A stretch of DNA of 64,000 nt from Diadophis punctatus similis (GCA_023053685.1 JALIGW010000014.1:20554308-20618307); one strand, 5' to 3'. Shown: positions 45,406 through 57,076, counted from the stretch's first letter. Notes: a model not told the origin generated them from the letters alone. A program made the numbers and translations.

Positions 45406-46259
45406 AGGCGGCGGCAGTTTACCTGTTGAGGCTTTGAGCCTCAGTGCACCGAGCCGGGAGGCAGGTGGGCAGGCCTGGCATGCCAAACTTTGTGCGGCAG
45501 CAGAAAGCAGCCCGAGAGCCGGGGCTGGCGCCCCACATGCTCTGCGGCCAAGCCAAGCCCTGTGCACCTCTCTGCCTCCCACCTTGCCTGCCTCCTCCTA
45601 CCAGGCAGGGAGGGAGGGCAGTGAGAGGGGCGGCGGCAGCCCCTGCCAAGCACAGCGCATGGAGGCGGCGGGCAAGGTGTCTCCAGCACACCTGTTAATC
45701 TGGCCGGCCATGCAACTACAAGTGCGGCGTGGAAGCCGCTGGTGGCCAGGGGGCGGCAGCCCCCCCCACGCAGGGAGAAGGCCAGGCCTGTGCTTGGAAG
45801 GGGCCGCCGCTCTTGCTGCCCTCCCTCCCCGCCTGGCTGCAGATGTCCACCTGCCCTCCAAAAGCAGCCCTGCCGCCATTCGCTTTTTTTCACAGCAGGA
45901 GAAGGAAGAAAGCAGGCAGCGACAGCGGCAGGAGAGGGAGGGAGAGCTGGTGGAGGGGTGATACAGCAGCGGGTGACCGATGCGTGCGGGGAGGGAGGGA
46001 AGCACGCTGGAGATCCTAGCTGCAGTTTACTCTTGACGATCTCCCACGCGCTCCCCTGGAAAAACCCGGAAAAATTCAAAAAAAAAATTCAAAAAAAAAA
46101 TTCAGGAGAAAAAATTAAAAAAAAAAAAAATCCAAAAAAAGATGGCGGCGCCCATGGACCGGCACCAACCAACCCGGTACGATGATGTCATCTTGGCATC
46201 ACCAACAGGTCGCTACTGGTTTGGGCAAACCGGTCTGAACTGGGAGAAACCCACCCCTG

Positions 46260-46500
46260 GTGTGGAGGCCCCTGGGCATTGCGTGTTTGCCTCCCCGGCC
46301 CCCAGAAGCACTTTCCCGGGCACAAAGGGGAGGCATGGAGGCCCGCATGCATCACATTTTTGCCTCCCCAGCCCCCAGAATCACTTTCCTGGGGAAAAAA
46401 TTGAGGCATGGGGGCCTCCGCGCATTGCGTGTGTCTCCCCGGGCCCCAGAAGCACTTTCTCAGGCAAAAAGGGGAGGTGTGGAGGCCCCCGTGGGCCATA
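46260..46500. repeat. Minisatellite, about 75-bp units (right part)
   Basis: Three units continuing the array at 42,690-42,902, up to the right terminal repeat of the 5.4-kb element. Confidence 0.88.
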
Positions 46501-46523
46501 GCTTGAGGACCCCTGACATAAAG

Positions 46524-47188
46524 GAATCCATGCAATGGTTCAGTAGGGTTGGGGTTTAATTGTGGTGGTAGTTCACCCCACTTTTCCAAACATGGCAATA
46601 AACCTGCAATGCATGTGTTGGCTGCTCAGTGTAATATAATCCTTCCCCAACATCAACTACAAGTTCCATACTCCACAGCTAGCATGATCAAACTGTGCCA
46701 CTCAAGAATGGTACAATACCCAGGACTCTGCAGAATCTAAGAGTAGTCAGATCCCCTGGAAAATAAAAAAACCTGTTAAGTTGACAGACCAAACTATTGC
46801 AGAATTTTTGACACTGATGGACAGAGAAAAGCTTTCTGTGTCACCCAATGGTTAACTGCTGTGCGAATAACCATCTTCGGAATGATAGGGAAAGTGCCAT
46901 TAAACTCAGTTAGTGAGGCTCCTTGGTTTCTGTTGTGGGTTAAGGAGAAATTGAATCCGTTTCAAGCTGTATGTTTTGAATATGTGTGTTCTCTCCGGGA
47001 TGACTTAATTTGAGAAAATAAATGGGATGGTTTCAGAGGAACTGAGAATCCAGTTGCTAAGGCTTTGGAAGAGTGAAAGAGACAGATTGGAGAACTGCAA
47101 AAAGGTTGGGCAGAATATTTGCAGGCTGTGAGTGGCAGAAGAAGATGAATTATATTTACTTTCCGCAATAGCAATAGGTTTTCATCAT
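46524..47188. other. Unassigned intergenic sequence
   Basis: No coding frame, RNA gene or clear repeat recognised. Confidence 0.5.
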
Positions 47189-47190
47189 TA

Positions 47191-47518
47191 CAGGCAGTCC
47201 TCGACTTATGACCACAACTGAGCCCAAAATTTCTCTTGCCAAGCAAAACAGTTGAATTTTTGCCCCCTTTTATGATCTTTCTTGTCACAGTTGTTAAGTG
47301 AATCACCACAGTTGTTAAATTAGTAATGTGTTTATTAAGTGATAACCATCGACTTTGCTTGTCAGAAGGTCACAAAATACGAGGCAGTTTGAATTTTGAT
47401 CATGAGATCACAGGGATGCTGCTATGGTCGTGTGAAAAACAGTAATGTCACACTTTTCAGTGCTGAAGTAACTTCACATGGTAACTAAATGAATAGTTGT
47501 TAAGTCGAGGACTCTCTG
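47191..47518. mobile_element. TA-flanked MITE (AGTCCTCGACTTA family), copy 1
   Basis: Ends CAGGCAGTCCTCGACTTA and TAAGTCGAGGACTCTCTG between TA dinucleotides. The interior has the gttaagtgaatcac and gtcgtgtgaaaaac motifs shared by the other copies. Non-coding. Confidence 0.85.
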
Positions 47519-47520
47519 TA

Positions 47521-48107
47521 TTTTTGACCAAGATAACAAACCATCATGGGGAACAAGATTTATTAGTATACTCCATGATGTGGTCTTAATTTCTCCTTTT
47601 CAATGGTGACTGGATGAAGGAGAATCAGATGCTGTTGGCACGAATGTTCTTTAAACTGGATCCAAACACCAACCTCAATTCCAGTAAGGATCCTAATCAG
47701 TGTGTTGTTTTCCTAAAAACCAACCATTTGCAACATAAATAATCCAAATAGTTCTTTACTGGAATACAGCAAAATAAGGGATTTCTGGCCACAGAGGAAG
47801 CAAATGCTGCCTCAAATCCCATTATGTCATCAGTTCAATTATGCAAAATGTCATGTGTGCAGTGAAGACATGACACTTGTGAAGTCTTTGTGGTTTGTAC
47901 CTCATTTACTGAAACATGCCCATTAAAAAAACAATGCAAAGTATTAAAGAATTGACTCTCGTGAAGGCGGAAGGATCACAAAACAGCAGATTCATTTTAC
48001 GGTTTCAGGGGCAATCAGTGCAGGCCAAAATGCAAATAAACTGGTATTACCATGATATTCCCAAAGAGTCCTATGATTCCCCCCCCCCCTCCATTCAATA
48101 GTGTTTG
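47521..48107. other. Unassigned intergenic sequence
   Basis: Nothing recognised. A small open frame at 47,916-48,101 has no visible domain and is probably chance. Confidence 0.5.
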
Positions 48108-48312
48108 ATTCTTGGAGATGGCTTGGAAAAGTCCCTGCATTTTTCTTATCAAGGTTTTTCAAAAATAGTTTGCCATTGCCTCCCTCTTAGGGCTGAGAGT
48201 GAGTGACTGGCCCAAGGTCACGAGGCTGGCTTTGTACCTAAGGTAGGACTAGAATTCAGTCTCCTGGGTTCTAGCCTAGTGCCTTAAACACTATACCAAA
48301 CTGACTCTCCGT
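48108..48312 (-). mobile_element. tRNA-derived SINE, copy 1
   Basis: On the minus strand the head reads gagagtcagtttggtatagtgtttaaggcactaggc (box A type), then gaattctagtcctacc (box B type), then a conserved body including gtgaccttgggccagtcac. The same head occurs at 55,488. Confidence 0.75.
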
Positions 48313-48906
48313 AGCAGTTTACATCCAATCAATAAATCTACCTCATTTTTCTAGTAATAGAAATTTTTCTTTGTTCTCTTCAATTGTTTTTGTTCCTTTC
48401 CTCATCTAATGGCAGTGTAGGTATTTATTTCCCATGTTGCTGTTTTTTGCATTGTTCAATAGCTGTCCCATCTGTGCAGTTTATAAAATACAATAAGACA
48501 TATACAACAAATTTAAAGTAATCAATGATTAACCTTCAATGAATTGTTTGTGGCTGCTGATTAATCTGATTTGAATCTGCTCCTCTGGCAATTTTCAGTC
48601 ACATAAAACATTTGAATAAATAACTCTATTGCATAAAAATGTGCAGAATAATAAATGGATCATTAATCTTGATGTGTGGCTGGTTGCTAGGTTCTGTTGT
48701 GTAGCATAGGGGCGCCCTTCTCTCATGATGTTGAAATTCTATCAGCATTTCAGTCACCAATGGGGTGATTCTCACATTTGTCCATATGCGGACCTGCTTT
48801 ACCAATCAAATTTCCAGTGTATATTGTATTTCAGCGCATTTGTGCACTTATAATAATAAACAAATGTAAAAAAAAGCAAACCTTTGATTAGTTTCTGTAA
48901 TCAATA
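48313..48906. other. Unassigned intergenic sequence
   Basis: AT-rich; nothing recognised. Confidence 0.5.
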
Positions 48907-49263
48907 GAGTCCTTGACTTATGACCATAATGGAAACTACCTATAATGGTCGTAAAGCAGGTCAACCAGGTGACCGACCTGATTTTACCTTTTTTGCAGCA
49001 TTTGTAATGCACATGCTGCGATTGTTAAGTGAATTCACTGTTCGCTATGTTTTGCTGAAAACTGAAAGTACAAATGTCAACAGAAATATAATCAGTAATG
49101 TGATTGTGGGAAGCTGCAAACAGCTTTAAATGCGGGCTGGATGTTGTGACTGCAGGGGAGGCAGCAGTCATAATTTTGGAAGTGGGTTGTTAAGTACCTT
49201 TTGGGGAAAGTTTATTATAACTTCAAATGGCCATAGTGACAGATTCATAAGTCAAGGACTATT
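48907..49263. mobile_element. TA-flanked MITE (AGTCCTCGACTTA family), diverged copy 2
   Basis: Ends gagtccttgacttatgacc and tcataagtcaaggactat are inverted. The internal part differs from the other copies, with only the gttaagtgaattc motif clearly kept. Confidence 0.7.
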
Positions 49264-50199
49264 ATAATTAAATGTAACAAGCTAAAAAAGTTATGTTTGG
49301 AGAAAACCTAAATTCAGTCGCTAACCACAGAGCTCCCAGTGACTTAGAGTCAGCTCAAACCAAGAGAGTTATTTAAACTTAATTTTATTAATTTCATCTT
49401 ATTTTTGTTGATTTTATATTTGTTTGTTTGTTTAATTTCTATTATTGCCCAACTCAACTAAGTGACTCTGGGTGGTTTTATCCCTGAGACAAAACACTGT
49501 GAGATGGTTTGGGCTAAGAGATAAGATAAAAATGCAACATATAAAAGATATGATTGGAAGTTTACATATTTACAGTCCAATGGTTTACAAATACAGCATA
49601 TAAAATACATGTTTGTATTAAAAAGTGTCATATGGACTTGAGATGAATAACATGAAATAATATCAGGCGGTTTCTATAAGCCATAATTATTGATAAAACG
49701 TCTTGCAAAAAAGCACATGGACTTTGCAATATAAAGAAATGTGCATGCCACCACCCTTGTTTATGTCAACACTCCAAATGGCTGACAACGATATTTTTAA
49801 AAAAATCACAAAATCTTGGTCTATACGACTAGAGTGAGTAATGTTAAAGGACTCTATATTAATCCTTTATGGATAAATTTTTACTTTCTTCATTTCAATC
49901 ACTCCTTTCATCTCCATTCTGTATATTCTCTTTTGATTTTATTAGCACTTCATGGGTTACACTATCATATTTTCTGTTGTTATATTTCACTACTTTTTTT
50001 AAAAAACTACAAGATACATAGGGGGGAAATCACGAAAGATAAAAAATTATAAATTATAAACATTAAAATTATAAACATTAAAAGAAAAATGGAAACCAAT
50101 CCTATGAAAGCAAATAAATCACTTCCCGACTACCAAGAGCATTTATCATAGGCTACACCTCACTTAATCAGGCCAACTTCTCCAGCACCACCACGACCC
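49264..50199. other. Unassigned, AT-rich; short L2-type tail
   Basis: No gene. At about 49,445-49,480 the minus strand resembles the 3' tail signature of L2 (gcccaactcaac...ctgggtgg). Confidence 0.5.
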
Positions 50200-50489
50200 G
50201 TGTAGGCTCTCCACACATTCCCAAAACCGACCAACCACCCGCTCCAGCTGGCGGGGAGAACAAAAGCCGAGCTCCCCAGCGCGCATGCGCTGGCAGGGCC
50301 GGCCTCCTCCGGCCCGGCAGCCTCAGCAATCCGTCGGGGAGGGCGGGGCCGCTCGGTTGCCTAGCGACGGCGCCCAGGCGGCCTAGTCCCGAAGCCGCCT
50401 CAGTTGGAGCCCGCCGACGGCGGCGCCTCTTCCCGGACTCCGGAGCTGCTTCGCCTTCCGGCTGCTAAGCCTCTTCTGCGGCCGCCCTC
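50200..50489 (+). promoter_or_regulatory. CpG-island promoter with NRF1, GC-box and X-box
   Basis: Sharp GC- and CpG-rich block in AT-rich surroundings. It has the NRF1 palindrome GCGCATGCGC at 50,281-50,290, a GC box gggcggggcc at 50,341-50,350 and an RFX-type X-box ggttgcctagcgacgg at 50,355-50,370, all within 210 bp upstream of an ATG at 50,490. No TATA box. X-boxes are typical of ciliary gene promoters; that link is inference. Confidence 0.72.
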
Positions 50490-50607
50490 ATGCTGTGGAT
50501 GCCGCTGAGCGGGAGTGGCCACCACGAGGCCCCCCAAGCGGAGACGCCGCCGCCGCCGCTGCTACCGGCAGACCCAAAGCGGGCAGCTGCATCGGCGAGG
50601 AGGCCTG
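50490..50607 (+). CDS. Putative first coding exon of a host gene
   Basis: ATG at 50,490 opens 39 codons (proline- and alanine-rich, MLWMPLSGSGHHEAP...) and ends at a consensus-like donor, cctg|gtgagg, leaving one base of the next codon (phase 1). It directly follows the CpG-island promoter. Three downstream exon-like segments continue in compatible phases. I do not recognise the protein. An in-frame second ATG is codon 4. Confidence 0.55.
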
Positions 50608-50858
50608 GTGAGGAGGGCAAGGGGTTCTGTGGCTGGAGGAAGCGGGTGTTGCTGTTCTTCTAAACTCTCATGGCCCAGGCCGGGAGAGCTTCCCAGTGCA
50701 GGGGCACTCTACCTTGTAGAGTCCCAGGGCTTTAAAACAGCGGGGGGGAGGGGGGTTTTCCGGGTCTGGCTGCCATTGCTGGGATTGCAGTGTTGTCTTC
50801 ATGGAGGATGGGGGAGGTGGTGGTTCCCCGCCCCCCCTTTCCCCCCTTTCCTCTAAGA

Positions 50859-50994
50859 CAGTGTTTCCCAACCTTGGCAACTTGAAGATGTCTGGACTTC
50901 AACTCTCAGAATTCCCCAGCCAGCGAATGCTGGCTGGGGAATTCTGGGAGTTGAAGTCCAGACATCTTCAAGTTGCCAAGGTTGGGAAACACTG
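50859..50994. mobile_element. Palindromic MITE, 136 bp
   Basis: Near-perfect inverted repeat from CAGTGTTTCCCAACCTTGG to its complement, with a centre at agcgaatgct. hAT-like CAGTG ends; I found no clear 8-bp duplication. It would form a stable hairpin. It is in intron 1 of the predicted gene. Confidence 0.85.
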
Positions 50995-51076
50995 TTCTTC
51001 TTGTTCTAAGAGAATTGAGTTGATATCCTGGTTTTCCCTCCAGGGAAGGCCCCAGGTGATCAATTTTTTATCAGTA

Positions 51077-51453
51077 TAGGTAGTCCTCGAGTTACAACAG
51101 TTCATTTAGTGACCGTTCAAAGTGACAACATCACTGAAAAAAGTGACATGACCATTTTTCACATTCACAACCGTTGCAGCATCATCTCCATGGTCACATG
51201 ATCCAAATTCAGACACTTGGCAACTGACTCACATTTATGATTGTGTAAGGTCCCGGGATCATGTGATCTCCTTTTGCAACTTTCTTACAAGCAAAGTCAA
51301 TGGATAAATCAGATTCACTTAACAAACATGTAACTTAACAACTGCCATGATTCACTTAACAACTGTGGGAAGAAAGGTTGTAAAATGGGGCAAAGTTCGC
51401 TTAAGAAATGTCTCACTTAGCAAATTTGGAGCTCAATTGTCTAGGACTACCTG
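51077..51453. mobile_element. TA-flanked MITE (AGTCCTCGACTTA family), copy 3
   Basis: TA-flanked, ends taggtagtcctcgag and aggactacctg; inverse orientation to the copy at 47,191, with gtgattcacttaacaact motifs. Confidence 0.85.
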
Positions 51454-51889
51454 TACTTTATGTCTCTGAAAAATATATATAAAAGTTAAAAAGCTAGAGA
51501 GGAGTTTGTCATAAAAGAAACCAACTTTGGGTTTGAAGTCCAGGCCTTTTCAAGGTCCGGCTGGGGACCTTAGGATGGAGGCCATGAAGTGGCTTCAGTC
51601 CTTGGTGGGGGAACTGGCAGGAGGAAGCCCAGGGTCCCAAAATGAGACCTGGCCTTTGGTGGGTCTTGGGCATTGATTGATTGCATTCATTCATCCACTT
51701 TGGCATTGATGGATTAAGATCCCATTTGCTGCTGTCTGAAGCATTTGATGCCCTTATATGGTACCAATAAAGGAGAATATTTGAAGCTCAGGGTTGAAAG
51801 GAGGGGTTCTCTGTGCTCTCTGAGCTTGCTTCTAGAAAGTTACAGCATTGGGCATTCTTGCATAATTATTCCGTGGTGCCTTTTCTTAG

Positions 51890-51933
51890 AGGCAGTGAAT
51901 TCTGAAATCAGCAGCTTCTTTGGCTGTAAAATG
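51890..51933 (+). CDS. Putative exon 2 of the host gene
   Basis: 44 nt after a pyrimidine-rich acceptor (ccttttcttag|a) and before a weaker donor (atg|gtttga). Joined to exon 1 (phase 1) it gives 15 open codons with the core EISSFFGCKM and leaves phase 0, matching the next segment. Predicted only from splice signals and phase. Confidence 0.42.
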
Positions 51934-52149
51934 GTTTGAAGAGACAAAAGTGAAAATAGGTTTATTTAGAAGTATCAATTATAGTGGTTACACCACAACC
52001 TTCTTGATAGATTGCCTTTTCAAGATAGAATCTTTGTAAAGTGGCCTAACTACCCAGAGTTGCTGGGAGTCAGGCAGCATATAAATTTAATTATTATTCT
52101 CATAAATGTAAACTATAAAACCACAACTTTTCAAAGGAAAAAAGGAATA

Positions 52150-52481
52150 CAGATAGTCCTCAACTTATGACCAGAATTGAGCCCAAAATTTCTGTTGCTA
52201 AGTAAAACAGTTAAGTGAATTTTGCCCCATTTTACGACCTTTTTTGCCACAGTTGTTAAGTGAATCACTGCAGTTATTAGTGACATGGTTTTTAAGTGAA
52301 TCTGGCTTCCCTGTTGACTGCAACTCTCATAAATATGAGTCAGTTGCCAAGTATCTGAATTTTGTTCATGTGACCATGCGGATGCTGCAACAGTCATAAG
52401 TGTGAAAAACGTTTGTAAGTCACTTTTTTCAGTACTGGTCTAACTTCGAACGGTCACTTGTTGTAAATCAAGGACTTCCTG
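52150..52481. mobile_element. TA-flanked MITE (AGTCCTCGACTTA family), copy 4
   Basis: Ends cagatagtcctcaactta and taaatcaaggacttcctg between TA dinucleotides; interior close to copy 1. Confidence 0.85.
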
Positions 52482-52483
52482 TA

Positions 52484-53096
52484 ATTCCTAACTGAGTCTG
52501 TTTACAATAAAAGATAAAACAGTATAACAATAGCCAAAAGTTCACTGAGTGAGCAATATAATCAATAAAATTATTTCAGCTAATATTCATTTTAAGTAGA
52601 CAATTCTTTAGAACTGTAATGGAAAGCAAAAATAATAGACTTCCCCCACTCCTTGGGAAGAGTTTTACTAAGAATTCCTGTGTTTAGTGCCCGTCATTTT
52701 AATGGATCTTAATATTTGCCCTCAGGTTGGGCTTCTGATAAGCTTTGCAGTTTGGACAAGTTTTCATGATCACTTGATAGTGACTCAATGACTCTATTTC
52801 ATAGGGACCATTTCTCAAAGAGAGGAAGGGAACCATGAATAGGCCATTCCATTTATGCCTGTGGTCTTCCCAAGACCCATGTTGCTTTGCTCTGACTTTC
52901 TGTAAGAAGTGGACGCTGAAGCTTGGTTGTGCAGAACTGCTTTCTTCTGGAAAAATATTGTTTATTTATAATGTTTTGCTTGGTCAAGAAATGATGTCTA
53001 ACTTAGATAGATAGCCAACAGAGATGTGCCATCACCTGTGGTCCTGTTCATGACCATCCTTCAAATGATACGGTAGCTTTTGTGAGATTGGATCTA
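52484..53096. other. Intronic, unassigned
   Basis: Nothing recognised except ordinary AT-rich sequence. Just upstream, at about 52,050-52,090, is a short L2-type tail. Confidence 0.5.
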
Positions 53097-53909
53097 CCGT
53101 ATTTTTCGGAGTATAGGACGCACCGGAATATAGGACGCACCTAGATTTTAGAGGAGGAAAACAAGGAAAAAAGTATTCTGAACCAAATGGTGTAGCAATA
53201 TATTATTTAATAAAATACCAGTGTAGCAGAATAATTTTTACAACCATGTATACTTTTTACAACCATGTATACTTTTTACAACTATGTATACTTTTTACAA
53301 ACTTCAAACTTGACAGCTTTAAGACTTGTGGACTTCAACTCCCAGAATTCCTCCTCCAGGCATGCTAGCTCAGGAATGGGAGTTGAAGTCCACAAGTCTT
53401 AAACTTGCCAGGTTTGAAGACCCTTGCACCCCTAACCCCTAACTCAGGGGTCTTCAAACTTGGAAGTTGGTCTTCAAAGCTGTGGGCTCGCTTTGGGCAG
53501 CAGCGGCGGTGGCGGCTTCTTAGCACAGGGGCTAAGGGGTTTTCCTGTGGTCTGGCGGCAGCAGCGGCTTTCCCTTGGTCCGGCGGCATCGGCGGCAGCA
53601 GCGGGCAGCGGTGGCGGCAGTGAGCAGCGGCGGCGGCTTTGCCATGGTCCGGCAGCGGCGGCGGCTTTCCCTTGGTCCGGCGGCAGCAGCGGCGGGCAGC
53701 AGCGGCGGCGGCTTTGATTGGCAGTTGGAACAGTCTCATGGAATACCGCCAATCAGCTGTCTGTTGCCACCCATTGTCGCTGTTGCCGCCATTGCCACCA
53801 TCACACCAACTCCCTCCCCCTAATGCAACATCCGGAGTATAAGACACACCCAGTTTTTGACTCTCTTTTTGGGGGTAAAAAGGTGCATCTTATACTCCGA
53901 AAAATACGG
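53097..53909. mobile_element. TA-flanked MITE (CCGTATTTTTCGG family), copy 2
   Basis: Perfect inverted ends CCGTATTTTTCGGAGTATA with TA on both sides (53,095-53,096 and 53,910-53,911). Inside are a palindromic hAT-like piece (about 53,301-53,424) and a GC-rich GGC/CAG trinucleotide stretch (53,490-53,715) that produces false reading frames. Confidence 0.88.
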
Positions 53910-54439
53910 TATATATAGTATTTGTGCTGGTGAGCTAATGGGCTGGGTAATACCTTCCATTTTGTTTTCAGTTCCCTCATCATGTTGACTATCATAATCC
54001 TTTCCTGATAACCAATTTTCACTATATTTAGTTTTGAGTAAGCTTTCATATACAATTCAAAAATCACAATACATTTAAATTTTACATGTTCTGTGATTCA
54101 TACATTGGAGATTTTCTCCCTGTTGACCACTAGGGGGCAGGTTCCATTTGAATTAATATACAGTATTAAATGCTGGCTTGGTTTCCACCAAGAAAACATT
54201 AGAAAAATAGTCAGTGTCACTTTAGTTTCTTTGGGGATGCTGAGAATTGAAACTATGATCTGGTACTGATCATTGAGACGGCAGGTTCTGGGTTGCTTTT
54301 TTCCCCATTGTTGTGGGTGGTGAGAGTGGGAGGAACATTCTGATTGCAATTTCCTTACTTGGATTAACAAAATGGCAACTCAAATTACTTTTGGGGTTAC
54401 TGTTGGGGAATCAGTAAGAGTTTCTGCTAGATACTCTAA

Positions 54440-54490
54440 TACAGTGGCCTCCAACCTTTTGGGCACCAGGGGCCGGTTCCGTAGAGAAAT
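54440..54490. mobile_element. hAT end fragment
   Basis: CAGTGGCCTCCAACCTTTTG followed by ggcaccaggggccggttcc, a common hAT MITE end; the partner end is not seen. Confidence 0.55.
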
Positions 54491-55487
54491 GTACTGCAAA
54501 TGTTTAGCAGTGTGACTAGAAGAGCTTTGATATCAAAGAAAAGGGGTATGGGCTCCTCTGGCCTTGGGAGCTGAAATTTCCTATGTTTATTGTAATGATT
54601 GTATCAACAGGAATCAATACTTCTTTGATTCATTATGTAAATTATACCCAAGCCTTTGGGTGATTTTTCTTGTATTAAGGTTTTCTCTCTCTTGAATATC
54701 AAGTTGATGAATGTTATAAAGGAGAGTGTGCCTACACTGTACACACCAAATAGCATATAACATTATAATGAAGTTTACAGCTAATAGACTAACACTGTTG
54801 TTTTGACAATGTTTATAAATTTTAGGGATGTCAAAGAGAGCTTTGCTTTTGGAAGTTGTAGGCAACTGATAACACACTTCTTTTTTAATGATCCTGCAAT
54901 TTAGAATTTTTTTGTGCCTTCAAAAATGATTAGCTCAATGTTTAAATTTCCTATAATCCCCATAACATTTTGAAAGGTGGATTCATGTTCTTGCTGTTGA
55001 TACTATCCCCGTGCCTATTGTGGCTCTAAGACAAATAATGCCTTGTTGATTTCCATGTATTTGATGCTTCATGTGTCACTGAAATAATATGAGATCTACC
55101 TGTTCCAGTGGAATATTTTGGTCTGATCTTTGATCCCTGCAGGAAGGTAAATGAAATTCCTTGCTTCTGATGAACTTTAGAAAATTTCTTTTCATTGCTG
55201 TTGTTTGGGAGTCAAATCTTGGTTTTTGAACTCATCACAAGAAAATGCTTGTCCATGTCTCTGAATGAACAAGAGGGCTTTGAAGCACCCTTTAATCTGT
55301 GCTGTTTGTAAATTAGATGGATTGGTGGGACCATTTCTTGATACAACTGCCTGAACCAGAATAGAATAGTTTGTAGAATCACGATGATCAGCTGTTAGGT
55401 CTTAACATTTTTAAAAAAAACTGGAGTGAAAAACATACTGTTTTTTAATTTTTGATTTTGTTATTTCGTGGTGCATAATTGCCGGCA
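54491..55487. other. Intronic, unassigned
   Basis: No feature recognised. Confidence 0.5.
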
Positions 55488-55775
55488 GGAGAGCCAGTTT
55501 GGTGTGATGGTTAAGGCACCAGGTTAGAAATGCGGAAGACAGTTTTAGTCCTGTTTTAAGCTTAGAAGTCAAATTGCAGGCAGCCTGCAGGCAGCAGAAG
55601 TAGCCTGCAGTAGAAGTCAGACTCTTTTTCAACCCTAAGAAGACAGCAAGGCAAAAACTTCTGAAAATATTGCTGATAAAACTGCAAGGAATACATCAGG
55701 CAGTTGTTGTGAGCCCTCACTTGCTCTTAAGTTACAATAAATAAATAAATGAATGAATGAATAAATCATAGAAGA
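55488..55775 (+). mobile_element. tRNA-derived SINE, copy 2
   Basis: Head gagagccagtttggtg then tggttaaggcaccagg (box A type) and gttttagtcctg (weak box B). It ends in (AATA)n/(AATG)n at about 55,735-55,765. Same family head as 48,108-48,312, opposite strand. Confidence 0.72.
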
Positions 55776-56987
55776 CCTTTTTAAAAGGCTTGTATAGCAA
55801 CTTCGTTAAGCTATGTGACCAGAACTCAGACCATTCTGAATTGCATTAGCAGCCCCACTAGTCAGTCGTGACTCTGTTGAAAAGCAATGTTTAGGTAATG
55901 ATGCCTGGTTGCTAAGCAACGGGCAGCAAAGGCTTAAACACTTAAAGCTGTAGTGCAAAGTTTTCACTTCAGATGATGACATTTTTGCAGATTGCAAATG
56001 AGAAGCTGGATGGATGGTTTTCTCCTTAAATTGCTTTGTGTGTATCTGTGTCTGTATGTGTGTGTGTTGTATTTACATCGGTATTGCTATACTATAATGA
56101 AGTTTAAAATTTGGGGGTCCTTGATGCTCTCTGAACTTGGTGGTGTTCTTGCAGATGTTTCATTACCAAACCAGGTAATATCAATTTAAAATTTTGAAAT
56201 TTTACTACACTACATGACAAATTAGCATTATTTACAGATTTTTCTGCTCAGATAGCGTAAGAATCCAATCATAGTCTCTCTTTGAATCTGACCATAGTTT
56301 CAGACAGGAGGAAAAGGACATCTTTTGTTTTAACAAGATAATATATTTCTGGGTAATGTATTTTTTTCATTACTTTCTGTTCAGAACAGGAAAGATCTTT
56401 TCAGAACTTTTAGTCAGGAGAAAGTTACTGTTTTCAGCAAACAATCACAATGTTAATCTAATTGATAATCTCTTCTTCATGTAGTAATAACAAACTTTAA
56501 TTTTTGATATTTGGATGTCAGCACTATTGATTGTGTCGCCAAAATATTATGATGTTGCACAAAAGAGAGGCATTAGCATGTATAGGAAAACTATTGTCAA
56601 CACAAATGCAAAAATGCACACATACAACCTTCAAGAGGGGAAAAGTCCCTAATATGGGGAACTCCCCAGCCATTCCAATGACTAAGGAATACTGTCCCAA
56701 AGAGGACTGGTTGTGATTTCTCTCAAAATGTAAACCACCTTAGAATGATTAATGGCAATAAAAATCATATAGGATTATTTCCTCATAGCCATGTGTTTAG
56801 AGGCAGTGGTGATTTTCACATGAAAGTACCCCTCAGTCCTGGTGGTTTTTAAAGGAAAAATGACACAGCTGAATTTTCTTAATAGCTTTCAGAGTTGACA
56901 ACTACTTTAAAAAAAAGGAGATAGAAACTCCTGTGAGTCATGGAAGTGGGTGTGTTTCTGCGGAAGCAGCTTTCATAACTCACCCAG
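55776..56987. other. Intronic, unassigned
   Basis: No repeat or exon recognised with confidence. Confidence 0.5.
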
Positions 56988-57076
56988 TCCCTTAGTAGAG
57001 TCCAAAGAGTAGAAAACTGCTATACACACTATTTTTGCCGAGAACGTATCATCTGTATTAGTGGTGTGGATGACAG
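56988..57076 (+). CDS. Putative exon 3 of the host gene
   Basis: 89 nt between acceptor actcacccag| and a strong donor gacag|gtaagc. In phase 0 it is fully open: VQRVENCYTHYFCRERIICI is part of the reading, and two bases remain for the next exon. The amino-acid composition looks protein-like (C, Y, H and R in a structured pattern). No family recognised. Confidence 0.5.

Larger units (their letters stand above)
42903..46259. mobile_element. hAT-like element, 3.4 kb
   Basis: Ends CAGGGGTGGGTTCC and GAAACCCACCCCTG (13 of 14 inverted match), target duplication gcgtggag (42,895-42,902) and gtgtggag (46,260-46,267), 7 of 8. It contains GTCATGTGAC tandem repeats next to the left end, a TA-flanked MITE, TTTC and ATCT arrays and a GC-rich section. 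Near the right end, at about 46,140-46,158, the sequence reads aagatggcggcgcccatgg (YY1-like). No transposase recognised. Confidence 0.88.
41124..46515. mobile_element. hAT-like element, 5.4 kb with nested insertions
   Basis: Ends CAGGGGTCCTCAAAC (41,124) and GCTTGAGGACCCCTG (46,515), inverted with one mismatch, and an exact 8-bp target duplication acataaag at 41,116-41,123 and 46,516-46,523. The interior has satellite-like CCATT arrays, a GC-rich segment, a minisatellite with about 75-bp units, and a complete second hAT element within that minisatellite. No transposase frame found. Confidence 0.9.

Noticed and set aside
44546..45406. 286-codon frame on + strand
   Set aside because: First half translates TTTC and ATCT arrays (FLSFFLSFF, SSSS) and second half a tandem repeat.
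45434..46185. Long open frames on both strands in GC-rich sequence
   Set aside because: Low stop-codon frequency from GC content, tandem repeats and no domain motifs; within a transposon.
47916..48101. 61-codon frame
   Set aside because: No motif, no splice or promoter context; chance length.
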